Below are positions 35,257-45,900 of a DNA stretch of 64,000 bases, in pieces. This stretch comes from Marasmius tenuissimus (lineage: Eukaryota; Basidiomycota; Agaricomycetes; Agaricales; Marasmiaceae). How positions within the stretch are numbered: the stretch's first letter is position 1; every line of letters begins with the position of its first letter. The position numbers and the translations under genes were made by a program. The notes below the pieces were generated by a model. The model saw only the letters and a program-made list of their open reading frames with translations, ran no database searches and was not told the DNA's origin. The stretch covers positions 372,001-436,000 of the forward strand of contig JAQOTA010000027.1 of the NCBI GenBank assembly GCA_029532415.1, written 5' to 3'.

Positions 35257-35529
35257 TTGACACGGGTTAGAGAGTCACAATATGAATCGGACTATAGACT
35301 ACTCGCTCTATCTCGCCCTTGGAATTTAACACTACTCAGCTCCATTTCGAGTAAAGTCTCACGCATGCGCCACCAGACTGGTAACAGGAATCGGGATTCT
35401 TTGATCTATTCAACCTCTGGCGGAACGCTCGCACGAGACGATGGGAGCGTAGTGGGTATGAAAGAGAGCACAACCATGCTCGGAGAAGCTGAGAGGGACG
35501 GTCATAAAGAATTCGAGCTTTGGAGGTGA
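35257..35529 (+). pseudogene. Gene H, C-terminal remnant, copy 2
   Basis: A 90-codon open frame joins SQYESDYRLLALSRPWNLTL to GGTLARDDGSVVGMKESTTM and ends FELWR. A 33-bp deletion relative to 12.7 kb fused the two pieces. The apparent start is TTG, so an upstream exon is missing or lost. Confidence 0.35.
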
Positions 35530-35706
35530 GGTTCTGCTCGTGGCGTTGGACTACCGTGATACTTATTTTTAGTCTAATCGCTGTCAGTGATTCATGTTCT
35601 AGGATGTTCCACAGCCTGCCTGCCGCTTTAGGTCAGATGTGTTTGATATTGACAACAACAGCATGCATAGCCCCGCTCGGGCTTTTCTTTATCGACCCAC
35701 TACGAT

Positions 35707-38379
35707 ATGTCCTTTCCTAATTCGCAACCCTGCGGTCAGCCAAGCTCTAGCAGTGATGAGCTCGGGGTTGTGCACATAGGGAGGGACCAAAACGTCAATA
35801 TCGGTCCCGGGAGCCTCATCGTCAATAACGACAACAAGATATTCCAGCAGACTCGGCCAATAAGATGGTATATACAAGGGGACGAGGAGGAAGAGACAGA
35901 GTACGACCAGGTGAGTGATTTGTATTCTTTGCTTGCACCGAGCAGTGAAGGCTCATATGAGCTCAACATCCCAGTACGGCGAATACAGACGTAGCGATAT
36001 CCGGTTACTTCAACACATCTGTCATGACAGGCTCGAGCCTGAACGGGATTGGAAGACAGGGCAACTTATCCAAAACCGTGACTGCGAACGAAGCATCTTT
36101 CTCGGGGAAATCTTGTCAGGGGAAAAGAGAGGAACGATAGTGACTGTCGTGTCCTATCAAGGCCGTGACGCCTCAGAGGTATGAGACGTTGGTTCTAACG
36201 AGTAGCCGCGTACCGAACCAGTAAATAGGTGTGGAAGAGTAGCTTCCGGCGCCATTCCGAACACTTGTGAGTTCGATATACCTTGGCTCCAAGTCTCCGA
36301 AGAACTTGAACTCGAAGCCATGTAGGTGCCTGAGTATGGCCCATCTTCTTGCGCTCAACCGGTCCGCAAAGCCACAACTGATTCTCTTGGGCGGTAAGTA
36401 ATCCTTCTAGCCACTGGTGCAGGACGATTAATTTGATGCTTACTCCAGAACTTGTGCCCGCTGCGGTCTTTAGAAAAAATATAGGGTTATTGGTCAAGAT
36501 GCATCTCTGTGGTTTGCGTGTAAGTAGCCAAATAGTAAAACAATCAGACTAATTGAACTCAACTATCTGTAGAGGCATTGGGGTTGTCGAGAGGAAGAGC
36601 TATGGATAGACGGCGCAAGAGGAGTAATCTGTCGTGGTCCAGAGGGGCCGTATGGGGGAGGCTGTTCTTGGTGCATTGAAGTAGGTGAGCCGGTTGCAAC
36701 TGTGGAACTTCTCAAACCAGAGGTCTTGGTGCGCTACCTGGCGAGTTTCAAGGCGTGGAAGGTAGATGAGGGCTTCGTGGGTGGGATCAAGGAGGAAAGG
36801 AATAGAGATGACGTATATGTGCCTGATTCGGTTGATCGGCCGATGGTGTTTTGCGCTTTGACCAACACCCCCATCGCCGTCGCAAATACTAACATCTGGA
36901 CAAGTCGCGGCGACTCTCTCGAAGAGCGAACGTTGTTGGGAAATGGATGGACAAGGTGAGTGTGTTGCAGATTACTACCTGCTACGTCTGTTTGACTCAA
37001 GTAGATACCAGCTCAATAGACACGCTAAACAGTTTTCATTGTGTTTGACATTGAATGTTTGGGTCGGACGGGTCTGGATATCACAGGCGTTGAGTATATT
37101 CCACACTCGTGGAATATCGCTGGAGGAGGATCTCAGTGTCTACCGTGCGTTGTTTTTCTGGCTCCCTTCCCCACCGCTGACATTGCGCAGAGCTGGTCGT
37201 GCCTGAGGCAACATTGATTGGCGAGCTTTCTGCATCCAAGGTTGAATGCAAACACCGACTGCGACAACCAATCTACCTCTTTCTCCGTCAACCTCCCCTC
37301 AAAACGCCCGAATGCACAACCTCATCACTTCATTACTGGTCTTTCTTTGAAAGTGGTCGACCTCATCTCTCACCCGAGGTCTGCAATCTCCTTGGCCTTC
37401 CTGCTAAGCTCAGGGCCTTTGCTTCCCAACCCTCTTGCTCCTGGCCCACTTCCTGCTACAAGCTGACTCACCAGTACCAACACTGTCGAGGCTTTGATCC
37501 AGCCACTGCCGACTTTGCTCAACATCTTTATGGCACTCCCATCCTTTTCCGCCCTCTAGACGACTCAGACCGATTTGAAGTGGCAAATGATGGTGTGCTC
37601 GCGTCTCCTTCCTCGTACTGAGCTACGTACACTCGAATCTTACCTCGATCTAGATAGCCTCGAGACTCGCGAAAACCAAGAAGGGGACGAAAGCATTGGT
37701 GCATATAATTATCACGACCCTGACACATATGGTGAGTTTACTTCTTCCTAGCTATTGGCTTGGGCAATTCGAGTAACATTCTATCCAGAGGAATTTGAAA
37801 AGACGCTGGACAGCGCAATGCTCAAGCTTTGGACAAATTACAAGCACCGATTCGTGCTGAGTGAAGGCGAGCTTCCGATCCAGAATCTATGTACAAAATA
37901 GCTTACTGATCTCCGATCAAATCAGACATTGTCATAGCGAAGAACGCAGAGGAAGAACCACCGCCGGACAACGGATCGAGAATGTCCTCGTCTGGGTCAT
38001 CTCATGTAGAGTCTCATGAGCTCTGCGAAGCGCAGGGAGCGGGTCTCAGCATCCATACAGAAGGTTCTTTCGACCCCACTACCCACGGTGAGTGGAATCT
38101 TGCCTCGACCTAGCGGTCTTACTGAATGGTTGCTTGCGGCAAAGTGACCGGGGAAGAGGATCTCAGTCTCCTCACGACAGGTAACCAAATATAACGATGC
38201 AGTCGGCGGCACTCTCTGATTGATGTTCTTCCTAGTCTCGGCGGGCCATCCTCATCCCGAAGTCTCAAGTACCCAGCTGAACGTTTATAGCGCTTTCTTC
38301 AGGCCCGGTAAGTCGCGTAACCGCCACCCAAGTTGAATGTACTTTCGCTAACGCAGCTATTCTTCAGCCGCCCGATTGA
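35707..38379 (+). CDS. B2: Gly/Asn-leader, kinase-like family protein
   Basis: Full-length sister of B1, about 655 residues, with matching exon structure. Exon 1 carries HIGRDQNVNIGPGSLIVNN and PIRWYIQGDEEEETEYDQ. The stretch RHWGCREEELWIDGARGV through CRGPEGPY is identical to B1; the next 80 residues are full of replacements (GGGCSWCIEVGE, ASFKAWKVDEGFVGG, TSRGDSLEERTLLGNG). One intron (from 37,867) has a GCGAGC donor where B1 has GTGAGT; GC-AG introns can be spliced but this one is weak outside the C. The last exon AILQPPD ends TGA 38,377-38,379. Function unknown. Confidence 0.78.
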
Positions 38380-39143
38380 GACCCACAGACACCCTTTCCC
38401 ACTTGGGAGGGTTCTTGAATGAAGTTGAGTCCAGGTCTCAATCCCATTCCGAGGAGAGGTGCTCGTCCACACCAAAAGGTGGAGTATTGAGCATGTTGGA
38501 AGAGCTTTGGAGGGAGCGGTAGGGCTCACATCTGTGTCCGAGTTCAGAATGATTCTAGTTACCCGACTGCCAACGACGGCCAGCTCTAGTTTGTTGCTGT
38601 TGGATACTTCAATACTTAGTCGTTCTCTATCTTTTTTACTACATCACCCGGGTTATCAGGCAGGCATTTCTGTCGCCGACGTGAGTGTCTATTGGACGTC
38701 TACAACAGCCGAACATGAATCGATCGTTATGTAGCACGTTCTTGCTGGCCACCCGCAACGGTTGATTGAGATCCTGTTGTACATCAGTATGAGCCCGGCC
38801 TACGAGTTAGATTGTCGAACAGATCATATCGTAGTCGAATGCAGCACTCCATGTACGAGTGCGGCGTCGGAGAGAATCAGAAATAATATGGATAACTTAT
38901 TGATGATATAGAGAACTCGCCACTTGGATATACAACCCACCCTACGGGCGCCCAAATGCTCCCGTCCTACAGCCAGATCCTAAGCATACATTCATTTATA
39001 ACTAGTCGGATGTCCTGAGAATACCGCAGAGTAATAAGTATAAGAGTCATGATGATAGCCGAGATGAGTTAGCGTGGCCCGTGAACGAGTACAAGTGTCA
39101 AGCCACACGCAGTGCCCTGAGAAAGGACCTCAAACGTCCGAGC
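38380..39143. other. Spacer after B2
   Basis: Collinear with 15.70-16.43 kb; no gene supported. Confidence 0.4.
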
Positions 39144-39888
39144 TTATCCATGGAGGATGTCTTTCGGGACGGAAGAAGAGTGAACGGGGAGAGGATTGTA
39201 ACGAGTCTTGCTAGTATTAGTCTCGGGCAGTTCTGTTGACCCCAGTACTTCTACTCGCAACTGGGCGTGATCGTAGCCAATTGAAGATTCTTGCCCAGAA
39301 GAACGAAAGACTAGAGGTCGAGCGGCCGCCGGCGACGAACCTAGGTAGGCCTGTTTGGGATCAGTCCTGATCAGTCCCACCGAAGATGAACCAAATTGAT
39401 GGTCTGGTAGGCTCGTACTTCATCGTTATTGCTTGTGCGTTGGTAGATTCGGTGATATTTGACTCCGAAGCCAAAGGTTTGCAGAGGTGAGAGTATCCCC
39501 CAAACGGCTTTCTTTCGGGCCGAACTTGTACAGCTCACAGCTGAAAACGGCTTGAATGTCGACCGTTGCCAGAGCTGAAGTTGGTTGAGGAGATTGGTTA
39601 CTTGCTCGCATGGCTTTCCTCGGTCCCATTCAAATTCGTATTCACCAAAACATTTGCGGCCTACAGCAAGAGATATGAGCGGAACTGCGAATAGGACAGA
39701 AATCAATCACGTACCTGAAAGTTTGTCTCCGGTTTCTACCAACGTCTCTCGTCTCCTTTGACTCCTGCCACGTCAACTATGACTGCACGGGCTTCGCTCT
39801 GCCGCACGTCTTGGGGTCCTTTTTGCGGCATTTCTTCGTCAAACAGTGACGTTGCTTTATATTTGAGTCTTGTCCGTCTAGATGCCAT
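39144..39888 (-). CDS. Gene D, copy in block b2
   Basis: Start ATG 39,886-39,888. Exons follow the model given at 16.4-17.2 kb: MASRRTRLKYKATSLFDEEM...FQ, then CELYKFGPKESRLGDTLTSA followed by NLWL, where copy 1 has a stop. A possible intron with a weak GTCAAA donor leads to VGLIRTDPKQAYLGSSPAAA, and the frame ends at 39,144. The last 30 residues differ from copy 1 through an indel. Weak splice signals and no recognisable domain keep confidence low, but this is the better preserved of the two D genes. Confidence 0.4.
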
Positions 39889-40431
39889 AGAAACGATAGA
39901 GGTATATTGAGGCAGTTTTGGAGGGTGAGTTGGGTAGTCCACAACGGTGAGAGCCAAGGAAGAATAGGGAGAATACCGGAGTTCCAGTGCCTGGGTTACC
40001 GGATCCGGACCGGGCCAAAGCCAACGCTGATCAAGATCATTTCAAATTTGCTTGCTGTCCGAATCCTCCACCAGCAACGAGCAAGCTGCCATGCATACCA
40101 GATGCTACATTCTGACATGCATGCATGAACGGACTCAAAATCCATGATCAACCATCTCTACCTTAACAGTGTAGCACTCAAGCGCTCGCGAGTTCTTCCT
40201 ACCATGGCTGGTCTTTTCATCGCAAGAGCAACCGATCCTCAGTTCACTGGCCGAGAACTACAGTCTGCGAAATGCTATAGATCTTCCGTGTTACGTTCCA
40301 CCACTTCGCTCAAACCCGACTGATTTAATGACAAACCTTTGGTTATTCTCATCAGAACTGGGTGGATACCTCGCCTCAATCCGAGATAATTCCCATTCAC
40401 ATATCGACCAGCCCCAAATGGTTTCAGTCTC

Positions 40432-40688
40432 ACGAAAACTCGAGCTGGTACGCTGTCTGGTGCCCCAGCTATAAATTTTAACGCATCCCAATGCGGCAAG
40501 GATACGTGTTGATGATTTTTTCGCTAGGTTTCAGGACTCAGGAGATCTTCGTTGAGCATAGCCTGCAAGTAGGAAACAAATGGGACGAGGCTCTCGGCGA
40601 TTATGCAGGTACGAGAATCTCCTTTTATGATCAGTACCAGTGTTAATGCGCATCGTTAGTGCTCGACTGGCGTTCAGAGGCGCCATAA
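40432..40688 (+). pseudogene. Gene K, copy 2, start lost
   Basis: Same three exons as at 17,786-18,054, but the ATG is ACG (40,432-40,434) and the first donor is GCAAGG. The remaining frame is kept despite a 6-bp deletion, and the end LDWRSEAP with TAA 40,686-40,688 is unchanged. If K is the end of a longer gene the missing ATG would not matter. Confidence 0.35.
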
Positions 40689-41944
40689 TGCTCCCTTCCG
40701 TTCAAGATGGAATTATCCATGAGACTCAACATGGAAACAACATCATTTGAGCCCAACAGAACAAAAAGGACGCTTGGGAAATTCAGACAACGATTAATGC
40801 ATTTTATTCGAACGGCCCTCGGGTTCGGCGTAACGAAAGAATCCTTCCCATAAACGATTGCTGACCGCTGCGCTTTGGTCAGCCGGGCAATTGCGACACC
40901 AGCAGGGCGGTCTCCAGTGTATCAAGGCTGGAATAGACAACTTCCTTCGACGTCTATCTGGCTCACGAGCGGCTATGTTCAACTTATCAAACTTTCAAGT
41001 TATGGCGGTAAAATTTGGAGATTCAAGGCGGAGGAACGTTGTAAAATATCAGCAAGACCGTCTACGTTCGCCACTACCTTGATCTGTCGATAGCTCTAAC
41101 CGCAATTTCTTAACGCAGGCTATAAATGACCATTGGCTCAAAAGTAACGAGACTCGCTCGACTGAACTAGCGCCGAGCACTGCGAAAACCGAAAACCTTC
41201 CCAATTCACGACGATTCCCCTTCCCCACATATATCTACCTTGAGTCATCATTAGCTCAGCTTGACGAAAATTCGGATTAGAACTGATTCGGTACCATACG
41301 TCGGCAAATTGCAGGATTACGGTGGATACAGTTACACCCCCACTTAGGTCTTTGGTGGTCTAGGGCGGCGAGAATCCGTGCTTCGAAGTTCCAATGTGAA
41401 CCTGGGAATCGTAGGATGAAGGAGGATCTCGTCAGCGCCAAACACACCCGGAGACTTTCGCCTCAAGTCTCGTTAAAATGTGGGCCCTTGATCATGGAGG
41501 TACGTGATTCTTTGATTTAACATGAGTACTGACGTTTCTTACCACTGCATCTCTCGGAAATACTAGGCCTAATCACGCTCCTCAATGCGTGGGATCAGCT
41601 TATAGGATAACCGAAACCCGCTCATACTCTTTGCCCGACATCCGTTACACCTCAAGACGCGGCACAGCATGAACTTGGTAGTGACACTCATGAACGAGAA
41701 CTCTGCCTTTACCAATGGTCATAGGCTCGAGGCTGGCCAGCCCGATCTACCAACAGCTCCGCAATAGCGGCACCCCGAACCTCAGAAGCGTTGTCTCCAT
41801 CATGATCCTACCTAGAACTCATCACTCATCAGCTAACAAAAGTCAATGAAAACCGCGGGATCGTAGCAGGTGGATGTCACTCGAGTCGTCGCCGAAACCG
41901 CCATCTTATCCAACATCTACAGTGATTTCAACTCGAACTCATAC
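40689..41944. other. Spacer with one open fragment before gene E copy 3
   Basis: A plus-strand open frame at 40,858-41,082 reads QQGGLQCIKAGIDNFLRRLS and SRAAMFNLSNFQVMAVKFG; its counterpart at 18.2-18.4 kb has stops. 41,510-41,783 is almost identical to 18,840-19,121. No complete gene. Confidence 0.4.
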
Positions 41945-42733
41945 ATGCCTCCCTCCGAGCGTTATAAGACTATCACCGCCATCGAGCCCGATGTCAGTCG
42001 ATCCCCAGACCCTCTACAGCGCACGGGTTGGGATCTTTAATGCCTACATCTCTGAAGGCGCCCGTCTCTTTTCGGATCTATGGGCTCTCACGGCCACCTC
42101 GTGCCCATTCTCGAGTTATCACGATGAGCGTGCCTCCGAGTGTCCTCATAGGCATCAATCTCTTCACGTTCTCTCCACCGTTTTCAAGCAACCATCGACT
42201 CGAGGTTCTGGGATGGTATTGCCTATGATATCATTCATGTTTGACCCTTATACCGCCACGATCCCGAAGTGAGCAACCTCTGGGTTGTTTTACACGACAT
42301 TCACTCGTGTCGACCAGGAACATGGAGCCAACAGGAAAACCAATCAGTCCGCTAACGTCTATTTCAGGTTATACCTCCGTCGGGCGTTCGGCCCTTCTAT
42401 GAGGTCGTCTTCCATTCATATAGGGCGTGGATTGGGCGTGTTTTCCATTCGGAACAGAAAACCGCGAACATTGATGTATTTTTAAACAAAGTTTCACGCT
42501 TGGGGTGGAATCTGCCGGTGTTGACTCCGCCACTCTACAGCAATGCCATCTTACACGTTGTTTCATCGTGGTTGAATGCCTGGCGGCAAATATCCGTCCA
42601 GGAAAAGTCTTGCGCCCTCGAGAAGAGGAGAGGAGTCTGGGAACATATTCAACAGTTTAGGCTCGAGGGAAGTAACCTGTTCGACGTCGACATTAGGCTC
42701 GGCCTGTGTTCACGATATACGCAACTACGGTAG
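41945..42733 (+). pseudogene. Gene E, copy 3
   Basis: The last exon (42,368-42,733) is open and aligns throughout with the 20-kb copy (TANIDVFLNKVSRLGW, SWLNAWRQISVQEKS, FDVDIRLGL). However, the preceding exon has TGA in place of TGC (HV-stop-P against HVCLL), and the donor after the first short exon is GTCAGT instead of GTAAGT. A second frame from ATG 41,874 is open for 132 codons but disagrees with the conserved exon frame. Probably a pseudogene or a truncated product. Confidence 0.45.
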
Positions 42734-42903
42734 TGGTTCCTGAATACGCTCGGATTTCGCCGCTTTAAGGTTTCATATCAGCAATCAGTTCGACGATTGT
42801 GGTTGCATACATGTAGGATAACATGCGGCCTTAGGCCTGAGCGTCGTAATTTATATATGGCTGACGTGCTGTGTCTGCTGGTCCTTGAACCCACCACGAC
42901 CTG

Positions 42904-45900
42904 ATGCTCGAACCTTCCTCCTTCTCCACTGCTGGTTACGGTGAACCAAGCTCCAGCAGCTCTGAACTTCGAGTCATGCCTAGTCGGAGGGATCACAACG
43001 TCAATAACGGTTCTGGGAACTTCAATGTTCACAACAATACCAGCGTAATCCAGCAAGCGCAACGAATAAGATGGTATATTCGAGGGACTGAGGAAGAGGA
43101 AGAGGAGTATGACCAGGTGAGTGACGAGGTTGCGATTTTTGGCTGTACGGAAGGCTCACTCGAGTTTACTGTTCCAGTACAACGAGTACAGACGTAGTGA
43201 TATCCGGCTCCTTCAAAAAATCTATCATGAAAGGCTCGTGAAATGGGATGACAAGATCCGAGAAGAAGTTCCATTTGATTGCGAGCGAGCTATTTGGCTC
43301 GGGGAGATCGTGTCCGGGGATCAGAAAGGAACGAGAGTCACCGTTGTGGGTTATCAAGGGCGTAATGCCTCAGAGGTTTGAACCAGCAGTTTTACCGGGC
43401 AGCTGCTTACTGACCTGACCAAACAGGAATGGAAGAGCAATTTCAAGTGCTATTCAATAGATTTGTACGTCTCACATCCATTGGTCCTGTTGAAGGGGAT
43501 ATGAGTCTGAAGCCCAGTAGACTTGAGGATAGTGCCCACCTTGTTGGGCTTAACCGGTCAAAAATCCTGCAACTAATTCTCTTGGGCGGTAGGTAGCCTT
43601 ATTGGCCGCTAATGGAGGATGACTGATTTATAGTTAATTTCAGAACTCGTGCCCGCTGCGGTCTTTGCAAAGAGTTTGGGAGTGCTGTGTTTAATGTATC
43701 TCCAGGATATATATGTGAGTAGCAAAGTCGTCAAAATGAACAAATCAATGAAGCTGTTATAGAGACACTTTGGCTGCACGGATGAAGAGTTGTGGATGGA
43801 TACCGGAAGGGGAGTCCTCTGTCGTGGTCCAAAGGGGCCGAGTCACTCATTTTTGCCAAAGGCTGTTTATAGAATAGAGAATCCAGCTGCGACGGTAGAT
43901 TTTTTCGAGGAAGATGTGTTGACGCGCTATCTGGCAACTCACAACTCGAGGTGGATAGATCGAATGTTCATGGTTGGGATGTCGGTGGATTGTCATTACG
44001 TAGATGTGCCTGAGTGGGTTGATCGGCCGACGGTGTTTTGCACTTTGACAAACACCCCCATCGCTGTCGCAAACAACGTCTGGAGCCAAGTCGGCGACTC
44101 TCTTAAAGAGCAAACGTTGTTGGGAAATGGATGTACGAGGTACGTTCTCTGCAACCAATAGGGTACTTGATCCAACTGACCAGAGTAATTGTAGATTTCG
44201 GCTCGAAGATGGACACACTACACATTTTGAGTTGCGGTTGAATCTCTTAGCAGAAGGCACCTGGCTGTCGCAGGCATCGAGTGTATTCCATGCCCGTGGA
44301 ATACCGTTGGAAAAGGATCTCGGTGTTTTTGGTACGTCATTCTTTGTTTCCCTTTCCACCTACCGACATTGCCCAGCGCTGGCAGTGGTCTCGCCTTGCG
44401 CGACATTGGAAGGCACAGTTTCTGAATCCGAGGACAAACGCAAACATCGACTTGAAGAGCCAATCTATCTTTTTGCTCGTCCGCCTCCTTTCGACCTACT
44501 CGATGGCGACACCTCCAGCCTCCACTACTGGTCTTTCCAAGAAAGTGGTCAACCTCCTCTCTCACCAAAACTCTGTCGCAAGCTTGGTCTCTCCATCGAT
44601 CTCAAGCTCTGCGACACTCGCCTCGACTCATACTCCTGGAAAACCGATACATACAAATCAATCCACCAGTACCAACTCCTCCGAGGTTTTGACCCTGCCA
44701 CTATCGACCTCACTCGACAAATCAGATCTGATGACTATATTTTCCGCGCGATAAACGACTCAGATCGACTTGAGGCCGTACTAACAGGTGTGTTCACTTC
44801 TCGCCCACCTAGTCATATCAACTAGCCTTGAAAACCTGAAAACTCTTTAGATTCCGCTCTCGTGAATGCAAGATCCGAGCCCCCTACCTTAGCGAATTAC
44901 GTTGTTGATGAATTGCACCAGAGACCTGGCATTGAAGGAGGGATCGAGGACCACATCTACGCAGAACAAGTGAGTGTGCTTTCAACCTGGTCCTATTACC
45001 TGTCTCCTTATGCATGGCGCACGCCTCATAGGGTATTCATTACAAGGAAGACAATACCAGCAACGGGCACACTGTTGAGGAAACCGATGTGCAGCTTGTC
45101 GAAACCGACTATGAAATAATCGAGCCAGGCGCTGAGAACCCGATGGAAGAAGGCTCCAGTTTCCATACAACAGGTAACCACAGCACTACTATGTAGTCGG
45201 TGGCATTCTCTGATCAATATTGTTGTCCGGTCCCAGATCTTTCCCACCCTCGACATTCGAGTACCCGACTCCACGTTTCAAGTAACTTCCTCGAGGCTGG
45301 TAAGTCGCGCAATGACGCCCAGTGAAAATCGACATAAATCAGGGCCCTTCAGGGACATTGTGTGATATTGCCGACTATTAAAATGTGACGTGACCCGATC
45401 TTGAGTATTGCTAGCCATTCTCCGGTATTCTGGGATAGCATTAGCCTACCAACAACGTCACCATTTGTATGAACAATACAAAAATCACTCAAGGCGACCA
45501 GGGTGAGCCTGAGGCAAGGTCACCGTCATATTGGGTCAAAAGAACCTACGTACCGGTTATGACATATTGTTGAATATCCTCCAGAGACCATCCCAACTTA
45601 GAATTTTCTAAGTAAAAATATTATGGGGTAGTACTTGCTACTACAGACTTTACTGTAGTCTGACTTTGTATTGAGCAGAATAGTCTGACAAGTATTCCAA
45701 TGAGACTCGATGAGCTCAAGCAGCGAACAGACGGGAATCAGTAGTACTGATGGTTGCCATCGTCATCCAAATCCTTGTCGTCGCCGGCGCTTGTATTCTC
45801 ACATAGGTGAATAAAGGCGCCGGCGAGCATCTCTGCCGAGCGCGAGCCCGAAATCAGCCAATTCAGACACAGCCACCTGCCAGCTCACTCTCTCTTAGAC

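Larger units (their letters stand above)
34500..41783. repeat. Block b, copy 2 of 2
   Basis: Partner of 11.7-19.1 kb (offset about 22,670), with the same order I, H, B, D, K and tail. Small deletions relative to copy 1 include 33 bp in H and 6 bp in K. Confidence 0.8.
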
